The notes under the pieces: generated by a model
Told to the model about the DNA's origin: nothing
Database searches by the model: none
What the model saw: the letters and a program-made list of their open reading frames with translations, nothing else
Made by a program: the position numbers and the translations under genes
Assembly (NCBI RefSeq): GCF_007273535.1
Contig: NZ_RIBP01000004.1
Location: forward strand, 124,001-188,000
DNA length: 64,000 nt
Direction of reading: 5' to 3'
Origin: Niallia circulans
GTDB lineage: Bacteria; Bacillota; Bacilli; Bacillales; Cytobacillaceae
Shown: piece after piece, positions 62,218 through 64,000 of the stretch
Position numbering within the stretch: the stretch's first letter is position 1
How the letters are laid out: every line of letters starts with the position of its first letter

Positions 62218-62976
62218 TTAAAACGCCGTCCAGCCTGCATCTGCAGTTATCACTGTACCATTAACGAAGCTTGACTCATCAGATGCAAGGAATAGCGCAA
62301 CATTCGCCACTTCCTCTGGCTTGCCGATGCGTGGGTTTACCCCAAGCCCTGGCTGCACTCTTCCCATTCCAAATGGATTAACATTTGTCATCGAGGCACC
62401 GATGTTTGTTTCGACTCCTCCTGGTGCAATCGCATTACAGCGAATCCCTTTTTGTGCATACATGTATCCAGTGTTTTTAGTGAATCCAACAACTGCATGC
62501 TTAGAAGCAGTATAAGCAGCACCTGCCCTTGCACCTTGTATTCCGCCTGCAGATGCTACATTAATGATAACTCCCCTCTCCTTTTCCAAGAAAATCGGAA
62601 GAGCCTTTCTTGTTGCACGCATCACACTTGTTGTATTAATAGCAAATATTCTGTCCCAATTATCATCTTGAATATCACCTGCAGGTTCAAAATTATCCAT
62701 AATTCCTGCGTTATTAACTAAAATATCAAGTGTGCCATATGTTTGGATTGTCACATCAATTAAATTTTGGATATCCTCTTCCTTAGCAACATTTGCCAAA
62801 ACTGCAATTGCATTGCCGCCACTAGACTTAATTTCTTCTACAGTTGCATTTGCTGCATCCACGTTAATATCTGAAACAGTAACCTTTGCCCCTTCTTTCG
62901 CATAAAGAAGGGCAATTTGTTTTCCCATCCCTGATCCTGCTCCTGTTATAACTGCAACTTTGTCTTGAAGTCTCAT
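62218..62976 (-). CDS. SDR family oxidoreductase
   Basis: A 252-residue classical short-chain dehydrogenase: the cofactor loop TGAGSGMGKQIA (about 12), VSDINVDAANATV with an Asp that favours NAD, NNAGIMDNF (about 88), the catalytic Ser in INVASAGGIQG, YTASKHAV (Tyr and Lys, about 155-159) and GTVITADAGWTAF at the end. The substrate cannot be told. The frame extends to 63021, but the ATG at 62976 has GGAGG seven bases upstream. A TetR-type regulator is divergent from it and probably controls it. Confidence 0.88.
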   Translation of the reverse strand: MRLQDKVAVITGAGSGMGKQIALLYAKEGAKVTVSDINVDAANATVEEIKSSGGNAIAVLANVAKEEDIQNLIDVTIQTYGTLDILVNNAGIMDNFEPAGDIQDDNWDRIFAINTTSVMRATRKALPIFLEKERGVIINVASAGGIQGARAGAAYTASKHAVVGFTKNTGYMYAQKGIRCNAIAPGGVETNIGASMTNVNPFGMGRVQPGLGVNPRIGKPEEVANVALFLASDESSFVNGTVITADAGWTAF

Positions 62977-63165
62977 ATTTATACCTCCATATAGTGGCGA
63001 ATAAATAGTATCCGCTTTCATTATTTGTAGTTTCCCCTGCTAGTTATAGTATAATGACAGTAAGAATCAAGGACAATCAGCAAACAAGACGGCTTTTGTC
63101 TATTATCCAACAGACCATCCGCAAAAGCTGTACAAGTCCTTTTTAATGAACATTTGAGGTGACAT

Positions 63166-63777
63166 ATGTCTAGTAAAAATGATTATCTTGATAAAAGAAT
63201 ACTCAAATCGAAAAAGGCATTAAAAGCAGCGTCCCTTTTACTGATGCAGGAAAAGAACTTTAAGGATATAACAATCACAGATATTGTCCAAACAGCTGAT
63301 TTAAATCGAGGCACCTTTTATAAGCATTATTCTTATAAAGAAGATCTATTGAATGAAATTATGGACGATGTAATGACAGACTTTATTGCTTCATACCGCG
63401 AGCCTTATAAAAATTCTGAAACCTTTGAAGTGAGTAAATTAACTTCTAACGCAATAAAAGTGTTCGATCATGTTCTAAAGCATGCGAGCTTTTATAAGCT
63501 GATCATACACGCTGAAATATTTTCTAGGTTTCCATATAAGCTTTGTAATGTACTTAAAGAATTATCGATTCAAGATTTACATGTACATGAAAATGACGCT
63601 CATATTGACAGAGAATTAGCTGCAAGTTATTCTGCCTATGCCATCTATGGCATGATTATTGAATGGATCGAAGCTGGTTTTAAATACAGCTCGAGCTATA
63701 TGGCCGAACAATTACTGCTCATCATCAACAGAAATACAACAGGTGGTGTATTTAAACCGAGCATTGAAAATACTTAA
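63166..63777 (+). CDS. TetR/AcrR family regulator
   Basis: A 203-residue protein. The N-terminal TetR HTH (about 10-60) has KALKAASLLLMQEKNFKDITITDIV and the recognition helix TADLNRGTFYKHYSYKEDLLNEI. The C-terminal ligand domain includes a TetR_C_33-like ELAASYSAYAIYGMIIEWIEAGFKYS. GAGGTGACAT precedes the ATG. It is divergent from the SDR gene (189 bp between starts), the usual layout for a repressor and its target. Confidence 0.87.
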   Translation: MSSKNDYLDKRILKSKKALKAASLLLMQEKNFKDITITDIVQTADLNRGTFYKHYSYKEDLLNEIMDDVMTDFIASYREPYKNSETFEVSKLTSNAIKVFDHVLKHASFYKLIIHAEIFSRFPYKLCNVLKELSIQDLHVHENDAHIDRELAASYSAYAIYGMIIEWIEAGFKYSSSYMAEQLLLIINRNTTGGVFKPSIENT

Positions 63778-63778
63778 G

Positions 63779-63822
63779 TGAAGCTCCCTCCTTTATAAAA
63801 TAAGGAGAAGCTTCTATTTTCA
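63779..63822 (+). terminator. imperfect terminator after the TetR-type gene
   Basis: GAAGCTCCCTCCTT and AAGGAGAAGCTTC form an imperfect stem, followed by TATTTTC. Confidence 0.6.
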
Positions 63823-63898
63823 TAAAAATCATATTTTGGTGATTTTCGACACACCTTTTAGGAAAAATTCATTTTTCAGACACAATCTCTTGGCTTAT

Positions 63899-63916
63899 TT
63901 GTGAACTAATTCACAA
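63899..63916 (+). promoter_or_regulatory. perfect Rex-type operator
   Basis: TTGTGAACTAATTCACAA has perfect 7-bp arms (TTGTGAA/TTCACAA) around four bases, exactly the Rex consensus. Rex represses fermentation and low-oxygen genes when the NADH/NAD ratio is low. It lies 75 bp before the start codon at 63991. Confidence 0.85.
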
Positions 63917-63990
63917 ATTATATTTTTCCTTCCTTCTATTTGCTATATTTAACTTGTAAGAAATAATAAAATTAAGGAAGGATGAACACT

Positions 63991-64000
63991 ATGTTTAATG
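63991..64000 (+). CDS. start of a Rex-regulated gene (cut by window edge)
   Basis: An ATG at 63991 has AAGGAAGG about eight bases upstream. Only three full codons (Met-Phe-Asn) are present, so the product cannot be identified. The Rex box suggests an NADH-linked or anaerobic function, such as lactate dehydrogenase, cytochrome bd oxidase or a formate/nitrite transporter; this is inference. Confidence 0.55.

Noticed and set aside
1..64000. tRNA or rRNA genes, prophage or insertion-sequence genes
   Set aside because: None was recognised on either strand while reading the window; no terminal inverted repeats or transposase motifs were seen.

Overview
The window is low-GC chromosomal DNA that reads as an endospore-forming member of the Bacillaceae. 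The evidence is strong AAGGAGG-type ribosome binding sites, many TTG and GTG starts, CcpA (cre), Fur, AraR, FapR and Rex type operators, CotF-like coat proteins, a CotJC-type manganese catalase, a sortase B/NEAT haem system and FabI next to a FapR site. No rRNA, tRNA, CRISPR array, transposase or prophage gene was seen. The genus cannot be fixed from sequence reading alone.

Layout. 0-5.3 kb: arabinose and galactoside functions (5' part of a GH127 arabinofuranosidase, AraR with several operators, a GH27 enzyme and an AraC-type regulator), then an RsbR-like STAS protein. 5.3-17 kb: a large haem-iron acquisition locus on the minus strand. From its Fur-controlled promoter it reads: IsdC-like NEAT protein, single-NEAT hemophore, 1191-residue seven-NEAT surface protein, IsdE-type lipoprotein, permease, ATPase, sortase B, a second complete binding protein/permease/ATPase set, and an IsdG/HmoA-like haem monooxygenase. 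17-27.9 kb: a thiol-disulfide protein, pepT, an unknown gene, rpe, an M20 peptidase, a decayed S9-peptidase fragment, a GntR/GH1 pair, four very small genes and a peptide symporter. 27.9-34.4 kb: a purine-salvage operon combining a polyamine-type ABC importer with a nucleoside hydrolase and adenine deaminase. 35.4-40.5 kb: a nagA-nagB-nagR-murQ-PTS operon for amino sugars and cell-wall recycling. 40.9-42.4 kb: a TarS-like glycosyltransferase. 42.8-47.9 kb: an alpha-galactoside ABC importer with MelA and a YesL-like protein. 48.3-53.2 kb: a gluconate regulon of four genes (gntK, short 6-phosphogluconate dehydrogenase, an RpiR-type regulator, gntP). 53.4-64 kb: manganese catalase, a MarR/HlyD/DHA2 efflux operon, fabI, two coat-like genes, an amino-acid ABC importer with fused binding protein and permease, an SDR/TetR divergent pair, and the first codons of a gene behind a perfect Rex box.

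How it fits together. Much of the window is plant and cell-wall carbohydrate use under catabolite repression. Cre-like sites precede the GH127, AraC/GH27, GH1, nag, alpha-galactoside and gluconate units, each with its own specific regulator where one can be seen. The haem locus is the most elaborate system. Free and anchored NEAT proteins are positioned to pass haem through the wall to two lipoprotein-dependent importers, and the anchoring sortase lies in the same transcript.

The observations most worth a second look are: the seven-NEAT protein, whose three central domains are near-identical 402-bp repeats with Tyr-x3-His in place of Tyr-x3-Tyr; a composite intergenic repeat present twice; a shared GAAA/TTTC palindrome in front of all gluconate transcription units; the polyamine-type importer tied to purine salvage; and a DHA2 transporter with an extra N-terminal membrane anchor.
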